Of a stretch of 64,000 nt of DNA, positions 9,211 to 17,179 are shown in pieces (the stretch's first letter is position 1; each line of letters begins with the position of its first letter). The notes under the pieces are model-generated. The model saw only the letters and a program-made list of their open reading frames with translations, ran no database searches and was not told the DNA's origin. The position numbers and the translations under genes are program-made. This DNA comes from Leptolyngbya sp. PCC 6406 (GTDB lineage: Bacteria; Cyanobacteriota; Cyanobacteriia; Phormidesmidales; Phormidesmidaceae), in the NCBI RefSeq assembly GCF_000332095.2, contig NZ_KI913949.1, positions 3,220,412 to 3,284,411 on the forward strand, in the 5' to 3' direction.

Positions 9211-10374
9211 ATGACTCAGAAGCGAACATTGATGGATTCCCTAGCTGAGATTGAAGGCTGTACCCATTTTCAGGTGGGGCGTTCGATTACTCTATTTCGG
9301 AACGCTCAAGATTCTTGGGCAACGGATGTCAACGGTATTACTTGTGTCCGTAAGCAGGATCAGGTGATCGAGTGCCGCATGGACTTTCAAGCGACGCCAG
9401 ACCTCTACCAGCAAATCGATCGCGAGGCGCTGTTTAACCTCAAGCCAGAACTGCGGGGGGCGATGGGTGGGGGAGCATTCTTGCCCGATGCAGATGTGGA
9501 GATCGTGGTGACGCTGAAGCCCGATTTTCTCGCGGAGTTGGCTCCCCATGCGGAGACGGCGGAGGCAGCGGCAAACTACTTATTGGCACTGAGCCAAACC
9601 ACCCCAGAGCATCCGCTGCTCCAGACCGAAAACTGGCTGGCGCTGTCGGTGACCCAGCAGCAGGAAACGGGAGAGGTGGGTTTTACGACACTGTGGCACA
9701 CCCTTAACCCTGCGGCTCTGGCCGCTGGCACTCTGAGTGAGGCTGATATCACCCCAGCCTTGACCCGCTTTTTTGCCGACTGGACAGAGGCGAACTTGGG
9801 CAGCGTGGTGGAGGATACAACCAGTCAACTGCTGGAGGAGTTGGGCAACGTTTTCACCGAGGCGGTGGATCGCGGCTTGGAGGACATTGCCGACGCTGTG
9901 ACCCCAGAGCCGTTGCTGACCACCCTGATTCAGTTTTTCACTGAGGATGATTGGTCTTTTACCAAGCTGCAAGGGGAATCGGCTCTGCGCACAGCCTGCC
10001 AAGGGGAAAAGGGTCAATGGAATTGCTATGCCAAAGTCAGGGAAGCAGCTCAGCAGGTGGTGTTCTATTCTGTGTGCTCCCTCCAGGCTGCCCCAGAACA
10101 GCGCCTAGCCGTAGCGGAATTCATTACCCGCGCCAACTACGGCCTAATCATTGGCAACTTTGAGATGGACTGGAGTGATGGCGAGATTCGCTACAAGACC
10201 AGCATTGACGTGGAGGGGGACAGACTCACCCCTGCCCTGATCAAACGCCTCGTCTACGCCAACGTCATGATGATGGACACCTATTTCCCCGGCATCCAAG
10301 CCATACTTGAAACAGGTGTCGAACCAGAAGCCGCGATCGACCTTGTCGAACCCCCCGTGACGAATCCCGTATAA
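9211..10374 (+). CDS. YbjN/CesT-like (chaperone-type) domain protein
   Basis: The 387-residue product has a C-terminal YbjN domain (about residues 235-375). It is recognised by the pattern FFTEDDWSFTKLQG near its start, WNCYAKV in the middle and RLVYANVMMMDTYFPG followed by a short PEAAI stretch near its end. The N-terminal half contains a second fold of similar size (GCTHFQVGRSITLFRN onward), which may be a diverged copy of the same fold. YbjN-like and type III chaperone-like folds are known as peptide-binding chaperones and occur near effector and conflict genes. A chaperone role for the upstream DUF4157 protein is therefore possible but unproven. No signal peptide is visible. The ATG at 9211 gives the longest sensible product. 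Confidence 0.7.
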   Translation: MTQKRTLMDSLAEIEGCTHFQVGRSITLFRNAQDSWATDVNGITCVRKQDQVIECRMDFQATPDLYQQIDREALFNLKPELRGAMGGGAFLPDADVEIVVTLKPDFLAELAPHAETAEAAANYLLALSQTTPEHPLLQTENWLALSVTQQQETGEVGFTTLWHTLNPAALAAGTLSEADITPALTRFFADWTEANLGSVVEDTTSQLLEELGNVFTEAVDRGLEDIADAVTPEPLLTTLIQFFTEDDWSFTKLQGESALRTACQGEKGQWNCYAKVREAAQQVVFYSVCSLQAAPEQRLAVAEFITRANYGLIIGNFEMDWSDGEIRYKTSIDVEGDRLTPALIKRLVYANVMMMDTYFPGIQAILETGVEPEAAIDLVEPPVTNPV

Positions 10375-10411
10375 TAGCAAGACTTCCGACCCTTGGCTCT
10401 TGGCTGCAAAC

Positions 10412-11050
10412 ATGACTCAAAGCCTTGCCATCTCCAAAACCATCCTCACCATGGCAGCACTACAGCAGCGATTCGGTGTAGTGCCGAGCCAAGATCCACA
10501 ATTCTTCCTGGAATGGGCAAGCAATCTACCAGAATTAACTGCCGTAGAAACCGATACCCTTGATCAAGTTAAAGCCCGATTCGATCGCCACAGAAACCAA
10601 GGCTCTCTCGCTGAAGGCACCATTAATCAACTCTTGATTTCGCCGCTACTAACAATCGCTGGATTGTATGATGCGCCATTCTTCGTATCGACAGAACCCA
10701 GTCTGGAAATTGAACTAGAAGATCGCGATGAAATTTTGCGGGGACGCATCGATACGCTGATTATTCAGCAACAGTTTTGGGTTTTGGTCATCGAGTCGAA
10801 GTCCACCATTGCCTTCTCGATCGCCTTACCCCAAACCATGGCCTACATGATGGCAAACCCCAATCCCGATCGCCCTGTTTATGGGTTGGTCGCAAATGGG
10901 GACGAATTTATGTTTATCAAAATAGTCACCCAAGGCTTACCCCAGTATGACCTTTCCAACGTTTTCTCGTTACTGATTCCTCAACGTAACCAACTCTACG
11001 ACATCCTGAAAATCCTCAAACAAATTCGCCTAATCATGCTGCAATCCTAA
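10412..11050 (+). CDS. HsdR-N-like / restriction-subunit-R-like protein, stand-alone
   Basis: The 212-residue product resembles the stand-alone cyanobacterial proteins annotated as type I restriction enzyme R subunit, N-terminal part. The nuclease-fold signature is visible as RGRIDTLI (Asp), then FWVLVIESKST (Glu-x-Lys), typical of the PD-(D/E)xK fold, followed by QTMAYMMANP. There is no helicase part and no methylase or specificity gene beside it, so this is not a complete restriction system. I chose ATG 10412; a TTG at 10400 is in frame. The gene follows the YbjN-type gene by 37 bases on the same strand. Confidence 0.7.
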   Translation: MTQSLAISKTILTMAALQQRFGVVPSQDPQFFLEWASNLPELTAVETDTLDQVKARFDRHRNQGSLAEGTINQLLISPLLTIAGLYDAPFFVSTEPSLEIELEDRDEILRGRIDTLIIQQQFWVLVIESKSTIAFSIALPQTMAYMMANPNPDRPVYGLVANGDEFMFIKIVTQGLPQYDLSNVFSLLIPQRNQLYDILKILKQIRLIMLQS

Positions 11051-11122
11051 CTAAACCTTGTCGATGTATTCGTAGCGGCATTCCTGAAGTGGTTCCCACT
11101 CCAATTAGGCTTCGGGGCTCAT
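11050..11122 (-). pseudogene. Short 5' remnant of a Uma2-family endonuclease gene
   Basis: Read on the minus strand from an ATG at 11120-11122, the frame gives MSPEA-stop-LEWEPLQECRYEYID and then KV-stop. This matches the conserved N-terminus of the many Uma2 (DUF820) endonucleases of cyanobacteria (MTPEEYL.WE..QE.RYEYIDGEV). A stop interrupts the frame at the sixth codon and the rest of the gene is missing, so only a fragment remains. Confidence 0.5.
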
Positions 11123-11165
11123 GTCCAACCCTTTCATGGGAACGCACCAGCTCGGAGATAGTGAT

Positions 11166-11345
11166 CGCCGATGGAGCGATGGCGAGATTCGCTACAAGAC
11201 CAGCATCGACGTGGAGGGGGACAGACTCACCCCTGCCCTGATCAAACGCCTCGTCTACGCCAACGTCATGATGATGGACACCTATCGCCCCGGCCTCCTC
11301 GCCGTGCTAGAGAGCACCACCACCCCTGAGGATGCTATTCACTGG
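11166..11345 (+). pseudogene. Fragment of a second YbjN-domain gene
   Basis: Bases 11173-11285 match 10172-10284 in the YbjN-type gene with only two differences that I can find by eye. The fragment then diverges at DNA level but still encodes a YbjN-like end (YRPGLLAVLES followed by PEDAIHWVE). There is no matching N-terminal part before it, so it is the 3' piece of a broken paralogue, with the near-identity probably kept by gene conversion or by recent partial duplication. Confidence 0.7.
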
Positions 11346-11506
11346 GTCGAGACAGGAGAATCTACTGAGGGACGTGCAATTCAAGACAGCATCCCATCTC
11401 TGTGGTTGCCCGGTGGGCGGACAACCACAAGAGTTGCCCCTACGGACGGGAGTTGTTTTGCGCGGATCCTAACTAGTACACCTAGGCTGAAATAGGCTTG
11501 CTATTC

Positions 11507-11645
11507 TGTCGCACCAGCCCAACATTTTCCGGTCCCCTCTCCCCTTGGGAGACGGCTAGGGCTTCGGCGTGAGCTCAGCCGAACGGTGAGGGGCCGAGGT
11601 GTACCACGATAGAACGGTTAGGGTATTGACGCCGCAGAGTACTAG
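11507..11645. repeat. Dispersed repeat, copy 1 (partner at 52741-52853)
   Basis: The segment begins TGTCGCACCAGCCCAACATT and ends CCGCAGAGTACTAG. It aligns almost base for base with 52741-52853. Copy 1 carries about 25 extra bases that themselves form an inverted repeat (TTCGGC...GCCGAA). The core contains the C/T-rich TCCCCTCTCCC block followed by GTGAGGGGCCGAGGTGT. It has no coding content and lies in the gap between the YbjN fragment and the FRP gene. Confidence 0.75.
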
Positions 11646-11744
11646 GCTGGCGACCGCGATACCCGCTGAAATCTCCCGATCTGGGTAGCTTTTGCCGAGA
11701 AATCGCGGCACAATGGTAACTATTGATAAGACTCAGGTTTACGG

Positions 11745-12071
11745 ATGCAAGCGATTGATAAGGACTGGACTAAAACGGAGAAGAAAATTGCTCAGGTGGC
11801 ATTTCAAAAAGCCTATGAGCAGGAAGTTAGTGCTTTAATGAAGGACGTAAAAGACAAGATCAATCATATTTCAGATTTAGAGGATCTCTGGCGCTTACAC
11901 GACTACCTGAGTGCTCGTCGCCACGATATAGACGGCAAGTATGATTACCGTTATTCTGTCCTGATCTTTGTCTTTTCTCAGTTGGTGCGTGAGGGCTGGC
12001 TCAGTCTAGCAGATCTAGAGGGGCTAGAGCCTGCTAAGCAGAAAAAGGTCGCTGCTCTGGCTCGAATGTAG
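11745..12071 (+). CDS. frp: Fluorescence recovery protein (FRP) homologue
   Basis: FRP binds photoactivated orange carotenoid protein (OCP) and speeds its return to the inactive form, ending photoprotective quenching of phycobilisomes. The 108-residue helical product has the FRP signature DLWRLHDYLSARRHDIDGKY followed by a hydrophobic helix (SVLIFVFSQLV). Trp49, His52, Asp53 and Arg59 correspond to the functional Trp50, His53, Asp54 and Arg60 of the Synechocystis protein as I recall it. In many genomes the gene sits beside ocp; no ocp is seen within this window. FRP-like proteins without OCP partners also exist, so the role depends on whether ocp is elsewhere in the genome. The ATG at 11745 is the only sensible start. 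Confidence 0.85.
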   Translation: MQAIDKDWTKTEKKIAQVAFQKAYEQEVSALMKDVKDKINHISDLEDLWRLHDYLSARRHDIDGKYDYRYSVLIFVFSQLVREGWLSLADLEGLEPAKQKKVAALARM

Positions 12072-12080
12072 CGGTGACTC

Positions 12081-12112
12081 TATAGCGACTGGTGCTGATG
12101 CCAGTCGCTATA
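12081..12112. repeat. Perfect 12-bp inverted repeat after the FRP gene
   Basis: TATAGCGACTGG and CCAGTCGCTATA form a perfect 12-bp stem around an 8-base loop, starting 9 bases after the FRP stop codon. No T-run follows, so it may act as an mRNA 3' stabiliser or be a mobile palindrome rather than a classical terminator. Confidence 0.65.
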
Positions 12113-12139
12113 GGGGGCTTTGAGGATATAGCGATAGGG

Positions 12140-12472
12140 CATCGACTTCCCTCGGGTCAGCGTAGATTCTCGCTACCAGCGGGGTTCATGTTTGAGCTGA
12201 GTTGAATCCACCACTACCCCACCGGGGAAATACTCCGACTGTTCACTGAAGGGTTTAACCGTACAGCTCTTGGGAATGAAATAGGGCAGTTCTAGTCGGG
12301 CAATTTCCACCGCTAGCCAACCATTCAGATAGCCGCCCACCTGCTTGTAGACTCCAGTTGGCTTGACCTCTTGTACCCTGCCATTGATCAGTTCATAGCG
12401 CCCCTATTCTGGGTACCAGGCGATGAATTCATCAAATGTCGTGACCTGGGAAACAGCCTGAACCAGGGTGGT
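12140..12472 (-). pseudogene. Uma2-family endonuclease pseudogene with two in-frame stops
   Basis: Read on the minus strand, the frame gives TLVQAVSQVTTFDEFIAWYPE, then a TAG (12404-12406), then GRYELINGRVQEVKPTG and LPYFIPKSCTVKPF, and then PRW, a second TAG (12173-12175), and RESTLTRGKS. All of these are conserved Uma2 (DUF820) segments in the right order and in one frame. Both TAG codons sit where a polar residue is usual (PExGRYEL and WQREST), so single C-to-T changes from CAG would explain them. The start codon position is also lost (TAA in place of ATG). No other function is evident. Confidence 0.75.
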
Positions 12473-12659
12473 TTATCAGTCCCAAACTGCTCTAAGTTTA
12501 ACTCGCTTAGAGATCTGGGAATTAATGGTTTACTCAGTGGCCAGGTTTTCTCTCTTCGGGAGACGCAACCTGAGAGTGTTCCATATAGACTGGGGCGGCA
12601 TCTTGCCCTAGATTCAGAAGGGCTGTCTGCGGAGAACCACGGTTGTGGAAGGGACAAGA
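12473..12659. other. Leader region of trpA with a dispersed repeat
   Basis: Around 12531-12570 the sequence CTCAGTGGCCAGGTTTTCTC, followed by an imperfect TCTTCGGGAGA hairpin, belongs to the repeat family also seen at 59.6, 60.6 and 61.7 kb. The rest shows no gene. A GTGGAAGGGACAAG stretch just before 12660 supplies a plausible ribosome binding site for trpA. Confidence 0.45.
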
Positions 12660-13457
12660 ATGAAATCGGTATCTGAACAGTTCCAGGCGCTGCGCGATCG
12701 CGGTCAATGTGCCCTGATTCCCTTTATCACCGCTGGCGATCCCGACTTAGACACTACCATCGCTGCCCTCAAACTGCTGGATCAGCAGGGGGCAGACCTG
12801 ATCGAGCTGGGGGTGCCCTACTCTGACCCCTTGGCAGATGGCCCGGTTATTCAGGCCGCCTCCACGCGGGCCTTGGGCCGGGGCGTCACCCTGGATGATG
12901 TGCTGACGGTGGTGCGGCAAGTGACGCCGGATATCCAGTCCCCCATCATTCTGTTTACCTACTACAACCCGATTCTGAATCGCGGCATTGAATCCTTTCT
13001 TCAGGAGGTGGCCGCTGCGGGGGTGCGGGGGTTGGTGGTCCCCGATTTGCCGCTGGAGGAGGTCAATCCCCTGCTGACGGCGGCCCAAGGGGCGGGGGTA
13101 GAGGTGATTTTGCTGGTGGCCCCCACCAGTCCCCCGGAGCGAATTCAGGCGATCGCGGCCCAGGCCCAGGGATTTATCTACCTCGTCAGTGTGACGGGGG
13201 TGACGGGGGTGCGGCGGGAAATCCAGAGCCGGGTTCAGGATTTACTCCAGGATTTACAGGCCAGTACTGACAAACCCGTTGCTGTGGGCTTCGGGGTTTC
13301 CCAACCGGAGCAGGCGGCCCAACTTCGCAGTTGGGGTGCGGATGGAGTGGTGGTGGGGAGTGCCTTTGTGCAACGGCTGGCGGAGGGCTCCCCCGAGGAG
13401 GGATTGAAGGCGCTCTCAACCTTTTGTGCCGAACTGAAGGCTGCCATTCAGTCATGA
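12660..13457 (+). CDS. trpA: Tryptophan synthase alpha subunit
   Basis: TrpA cleaves indole-3-glycerol phosphate to indole and glyceraldehyde-3-phosphate, and passes indole to TrpB. The 265-residue product is full length. Visible motifs are FITAGDPD, then [17 protein letters not shown] with the catalytic Glu of the ELGVPYSD block, PDLPLEE with the catalytic Asp, [13 protein letters not shown] and VGFGVS. The chosen ATG at 12660 follows a GGAAGGG site; a GTG at 12645 is in frame but not needed. No trpB is adjacent. The stop codon overlaps the next gene's start by 4 bases (ATGA), so the two are translationally coupled. Confidence 0.97.
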   Translation: MKSVSEQFQALRDRGQCALIPFITAGDPDLDTTIAALKLLDQQGADLIELGVPYSDPLADGPVIQAASTRALGRGVTLDDVLTVVRQVTPDIQSPIILFTYYNPILNRGIESFLQEVAAAGVRGLVVPDLPLEEVNPLLTAAQGAGVEVILLVAPTSPPERIQAIAAQAQGFIYLVSVTGVTGVRREIQSRVQDLLQDLQASTDKPVAVGFGVSQPEQAAQLRSWGADGVVVGSAFVQRLAEGSPEEGLKALSTFCAELKAAIQS

Positions 13458-13993
13458 CCCTACGGTTTTCCCGAGCCCACGGGATTAACGCAGCCATCTA
13501 TATCCTGGCGACCCTGGGGGCCAACTATACGGCGACTTGGTTTTTACCCTTCCCCCTCTTTGGCCAGGTGGCGGTGGGGACGTTTATCTTTGGCATCACC
13601 TTTACCCAACGGGATCGCCTCCACAGTGCGGGGCGGGGCGGAGTTTACCTCACCATTGCCATAGCAGCTCTGGCTAATGTGGCAATGAGTGCTGTCCTGG
13701 ACGTGCCCTTTCGCATTATCCTGGCCAGTTTTCTCGCCATCGTCTTGGCGGAAACGGCGGATACGGAAATTTATCAAAAGCTACTGCCCTACCCCTGGCT
13801 CGTGCGGGTGGCGGGGAGCAATGCGGTGTCCGTGCCTCTGGATACGCTGTTGTTCAGCCTTGTGGCCTTTGCGGGGGTGTTGCCTACCTGGGAGATTGTG
13901 TCCCTGCTCTTTGGCGAAACCATCACTAAGTACGCTATTGGCGCGATCGCGGCTCTGTGGAAAGAGGGCAAGTTTATCTGGCAGACCTCCTAA
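13454..13993 (+). CDS. VUT-family transporter (YhhQ-like)
   Basis: The 179-residue integral membrane protein belongs to the vitamin uptake transporter (VUT/ECF-like) family, whose best known members carry queuosine precursors such as preQ0. Several hydrophobic segments are visible (about residues 10-35, 65-85, 90-105 and 135-155). The family motifs [19 protein letters not shown] and [22 protein letters not shown] are intact. It overlaps trpA by 4 bases, which suggests shared translation rather than a shared pathway. The substrate cannot be read from the sequence alone. Confidence 0.8.
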   Translation: MTLRFSRAHGINAAIYILATLGANYTATWFLPFPLFGQVAVGTFIFGITFTQRDRLHSAGRGGVYLTIAIAALANVAMSAVLDVPFRIILASFLAIVLAETADTEIYQKLLPYPWLVRVAGSNAVSVPLDTLLFSLVAFAGVLPTWEIVSLLFGETITKYAIGAIAALWKEGKFIWQTS

Positions 13994-14081
13994 TTTTCGA
14001 TCCAATTGGGGGAGTGGATAGCAGGGAGGGAAGCTGGCCCGATAGGATGGGGATGGAAATTGTTCCCCAGGGATTCTTGCC

Positions 14082-15797
14082 ATGACTGCCGCTTCAGTGC
14101 GCGATGTTCAGGTGCTGACCATAGCCGCCGATACTGAGGTGCTGCGATCGCGCAGTTGGGATCGCCTCCGCTTCGAGATTGAATACGCCCTAGAGCGGGG
14201 CACCACCGCTAACAGCTATCTGATTCGGGGCGATCGCATCGCCTTATTCGATCCCCCTGGAGCCTCCTTCACCGACGCCTTTTTGACTGCCTTGGCGGCA
14301 CAGGTTGCCCCGGAGAATTTGGATTACATCGTGTTGGGCCACGTTAACCCCAACCGGGTGGAAACCCTTAAGGTGTTGCTAGACAAAGCTCCCCAAGCTA
14401 CCCTCGTCTGCTCTAACCCGGCGGCAAAAGCCCTGGAAGACCTGCTGGGGGATCGGCCCTATGCCTCCCTCGTAATCAAAGGCAGCGACGACAGCCTAGA
14501 TCTAGGCCAGGGCCATTGCCTCCGATTTCTGCCTGTACCCACGGCCCGGTGGCCCGGTGGTCTCTGGAGCTATGACGACTACACCCAGACCCTCTTTAGC
14601 GATAAATTCTTTGGCCTACATCGCTGCGAAGATGCCATCTATGACCTGAATCCCGCTGCGCTCCAGGAGGATCGCCGCTACTACTTTGATTGCCTGATGG
14701 CCCCCAGCGTGCGCCAAGTCAGCGTGGCTTTGGACCGCTTGGAGGGGTTGACGCCTCGGCTACTGGCTCCCGGCCATGGTCCCCTGGTCGCCCACAGTGT
14801 CCGGGAAACGGTGCAAGCCTACCGTACCTGGAGCCAACAGCAAACGGGGCAGGAGCTTTCTGTGACGTTGATCTACGCCTCTGCCTACGGCAACACGGCT
14901 ACCCTGGCCCAAACCCTGGCTCGGGGAATCACGAAGGCCGGGGTGACGGTGGAGGCCATCAACGCCGAACAGGCTGACCCCGACGAGATCAAATCCGCGA
15001 TCGCAAAATCAGCGGGCTTCCTAATCGGTTCCCCCACCCTGGGCGGCCATGCCCCCACCCAGATTCAAACCGCCCTAGGTATTGTCCTGTCTACCGCCTC
15101 CAAAACCCAGTTGGCGGGAGTCTTTGGATCCTTTGGCTGGAGTGGTGAAGCGATTGACCTGCTAGAGGGCAAGCTCAAGGACGCAGGCTATTCCCTAGCC
15201 TTTGACCCCATTCGGGTCAAATTCAAACCCACAGAAGTCACCCTGAAATATTGTGAAGAGGTGGGCACCGACTTTGCCCAAGCCCTGAAAAAGGTAAAGC
15301 GGGCCAAAGCTCCCCGCACCCCCGCCACATCGGTAGAGCAAGCCGTGGGACGCATCGTCGGTTCCCTCTGCGTGGTCACCACTCGCCACCAAGACCTCAG
15401 CAGCGCCATGTTGGCCTCCTGGGTCTCCCAAGCCACCTTTACCCCCCCTGGGTTTACCGTTGCCGTCGCCAAGGATCGGGCCATCGAGTCCCTGATGTAC
15501 CCCGGCCACGCCTTTGTGCTGAATATTCTCCAGGAAGGTCAGCACCTAGGGTTGATGAAACACTTCCTCAAGCCCTTTGCCCCAGGGGAGGATCGCTTCG
15601 TGGGAGTGGATACAAAGATAGGGGAAAACGGTAGCCCCATCCTCAAAGATGCCATCGCCTATCTGGAATGTGAGGTGGCCAACCGCATGGAATGCGGCGA
15701 TCATTGGGTCGTTTACGCCACGGTAACCACCGGGGAATTACTTCAGACTGAGGGCAAAACCGCCGTCCATTCCCGTAAAACCGGCACCCATTATTAA
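14082..15797 (+). CDS. flv1: Class-C flavodiiron protein, Flv1-type
   Basis: Cyanobacterial flavodiiron proteins pass photosynthetic electrons to O2 without making reactive oxygen. The 571-residue product has the three class-C modules: a metallo-beta-lactamase-like core (1-260), a flavodoxin-like domain (about 262-410, starting TLIYASAYGNTA) and a C-terminal flavin reductase domain (about 420-571, ending SRKTGTHY). The canonical HxExDH diiron motif is replaced by HVNPNR (around residue 87), and the usual HWP His is Arg in ARWPGG, while PGHGPL is kept. Loss of these ligands is characteristic of Flv1/Flv2, which pair with canonical Flv3/Flv4. Standing alone, with no flv4-sll0218-flv2 arrangement, it fits Flv1 better than Flv2. 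The partner is not in the window. Confidence 0.85.
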   Translation: MTAASVRDVQVLTIAADTEVLRSRSWDRLRFEIEYALERGTTANSYLIRGDRIALFDPPGASFTDAFLTALAAQVAPENLDYIVLGHVNPNRVETLKVLLDKAPQATLVCSNPAAKALEDLLGDRPYASLVIKGSDDSLDLGQGHCLRFLPVPTARWPGGLWSYDDYTQTLFSDKFFGLHRCEDAIYDLNPAALQEDRRYYFDCLMAPSVRQVSVALDRLEGLTPRLLAPGHGPLVAHSVRETVQAYRTWSQQQTGQELSVTLIYASAYGNTATLAQTLARGITKAGVTVEAINAEQADPDEIKSAIAKSAGFLIGSPTLGGHAPTQIQTALGIVLSTASKTQLAGVFGSFGWSGEAIDLLEGKLKDAGYSLAFDPIRVKFKPTEVTLKYCEEVGTDFAQALKKVKRAKAPRTPATSVEQAVGRIVGSLCVVTTRHQDLSSAMLASWVSQATFTPPGFTVAVAKDRAIESLMYPGHAFVLNILQEGQHLGLMKHFLKPFAPGEDRFVGVDTKIGENGSPILKDAIAYLECEVANRMECGDHWVVYATVTTGELLQTEGKTAVHSRKTGTHY

Positions 15798-15804
15798 ATC
15801 GGAA

Positions 15805-16368
15805 TTAAACCGGCGTCAGTTGACCATCCACATCCGCCCCAACAGCCTGGGACAGGTCTGTTCGCTGTCCATAGGCCCCCTGCCAACGGCATCCCGTCAG
15901 ATCCGCCCGATGAAGAATTGCCCCGGTCAAATCCGCATGTCGCAGGTCAGCCCCCCGTAGGTTGCTGCCCGTTAAGTCGGCGTAGCACAGGCGACTGTGG
16001 CTCAAGACCGCATTTTGCAACTGGGCTCCCCGCAGGTTAGCCAATCGTAGATCGGCCTGGGTGCAGCGACTACCCGACAGTTGCGCTGCCACAAGTTGAC
16101 TGCGAATTAAAATGGCTCGGTCCAGACAAGCGGCCTCTAGGCAGGCGTGGGTCAGGTTGGCCCGCCACAGCATGGCCCCGGTCAAGTCCGCTTCCTGGAA
16201 GAGACCGTAGCTGAGGTTAGCCCCCGCTAAATCGGCTTGGACTAGCTGCACGCCCTGCAACTGGATACCCGGCAACCAGGCTTCACGAAGATCTACCTGG
16301 CCAAAATCCCGTCGTCCCTCCGCGTAACCCCGTAGGAGTTGGACCATTTCCATCTTGGTGTTCCCCAC
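15805..16368 (-). CDS. Pentapeptide-repeat protein
   Basis: The 187-residue product is built almost wholly of A(D/N)LxG-type pentapeptides (AGANLSYGLF, LRLANLRGAQL, TGSNLRGADLRHADLTGAIL). These fold into a right-handed quadrilateral beta-helix. The N-terminal ~25 residues (VQLLRGYAEGRRDFGQVDL) form the usual cap-like lead-in of cyanobacterial members. There is no signal peptide, so it is probably cytoplasmic. The frame opens with a GTG at 16366-16368; an ATG five codons downstream (16353) is an alternative. It converges with the flavodiiron gene, leaving only 7 bases between stops. Function in this family is usually unknown. Confidence 0.85.
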   Translation of the reverse strand: MGNTKMEMVQLLRGYAEGRRDFGQVDLREAWLPGIQLQGVQLVQADLAGANLSYGLFQEADLTGAMLWRANLTHACLEAACLDRAILIRSQLVAAQLSGSRCTQADLRLANLRGAQLQNAVLSHSRLCYADLTGSNLRGADLRHADLTGAILHRADLTGCRWQGAYGQRTDLSQAVGADVDGQLTPV

Positions 16369-16612
16369 AATTCCAGCCCCATCCCCGACAAGTGTTGCGG
16401 CCCTCCAGGAATACAGGCGGCATAACGTTAGACAGCAAACGTTAAGTAATGTAACAACCTTTCAGGATGTCGGCAAGGGATTCGGGGCTAGAAGGGCGGC
16501 AATCTGCCTGCACCAGGGGGAGAAGTCCGCCCCCTGGGCTCTAGAGGCTCCTAGATTTCCCGCCTATAATTGGGGGTGAACCACCCACACCTCGGGCAGC
16601 GGGAGAACATCC

Positions 16613-17107
16613 ATGGCGGCACCTTCAGGACAGAGGCAGTTAACGGTGTCCTACATCCTCTGGATTGCAGGATTTATGAGTCCTTTTGCGGGGCTACACC
16701 GCCTTTACAACGGCAAGATTGGTAGTGGATTGCTGTGGTTATGTACCTGGGGTCTTTTTGGTGTGGGTCAGTTTATAGATGTTTTCTTCGTACCGGGGAT
16801 GGCGGAGGAACAGCAGTTCAAACTGCGGGCTAAATATGGCTACAGTCCCTTTGGCCCTTTAGATCCCCAGCCTCAACCTACCGTCACCGTTCCCGAGACC
16901 CCAGAACAGAAAATGGCCAAACTTCTCAGGGCCGCTGCCAAGCATGGGGGTCAGCTTTCCGTTACCAAGGCGGTGATGGAGACGGAGTTGGGTTTTGAAG
17001 AAACGGAAACACTCCTCAGGGATATGGTCAAAAGGGGCTACGTTGCCGTCAGCAATCATCCCAGTACTGGGGTGGTTGTGTATCACTTCGATGAACTGAC
17101 GGTATAG
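16613..17107 (+). CDS. TM2-domain membrane protein with C-terminal helical domain
   Basis: The 164-residue product starts with a TM2 domain: two transmembrane helices (about residues 13-30 and 40-60) joined by the motif FAGLHRLYNGKIGSG, then FGVGQFIDVFFVPGM. A Pro-rich linker (PQPQPTVTVPETP) leads to a cytoplasmic C-terminal domain (about 105-164) whose pattern LLRAAAKHGGQLSVTKAV then DMVKRGYV suggests a small winged helix. The TM2 architecture is common in cyanobacteria; the function is not established. The ATG at 16613 follows a GGGAGAACATCC stretch. Confidence 0.8.
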   Translation: MAAPSGQRQLTVSYILWIAGFMSPFAGLHRLYNGKIGSGLLWLCTWGLFGVGQFIDVFFVPGMAEEQQFKLRAKYGYSPFGPLDPQPQPTVTVPETPEQKMAKLLRAAAKHGGQLSVTKAVMETELGFEETETLLRDMVKRGYVAVSNHPSTGVVVYHFDELTV

Positions 17108-17179
17108 GAAAAATCTAGCCCCTACCCCAGGCGAATCTCGCTGATGCTAGTGGCTCTGGAGACACAAATCTCCCCATCC

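Noticed and set aside
11121..11495. A complete 124-codon gene around the YbjN fragment
   Set aside because: The first ~17 and last ~55 codons are unrelated to YbjN and non-coding in character; only about 60 codons are a true remnant.
14330..14360. Loss of the HxExDH diiron ligands as a sign of a dead flavodiiron gene
   Set aside because: Flv1/Flv2-type proteins normally lack these ligands and work as heteromers; the rest of the gene is intact.
16355..16579. A 74-codon frame between the pentapeptide and TM2 genes
   Set aside because: It overlaps the start of the pentapeptide gene on the other strand and shows no motif; it is treated as part of the divergent promoter region.
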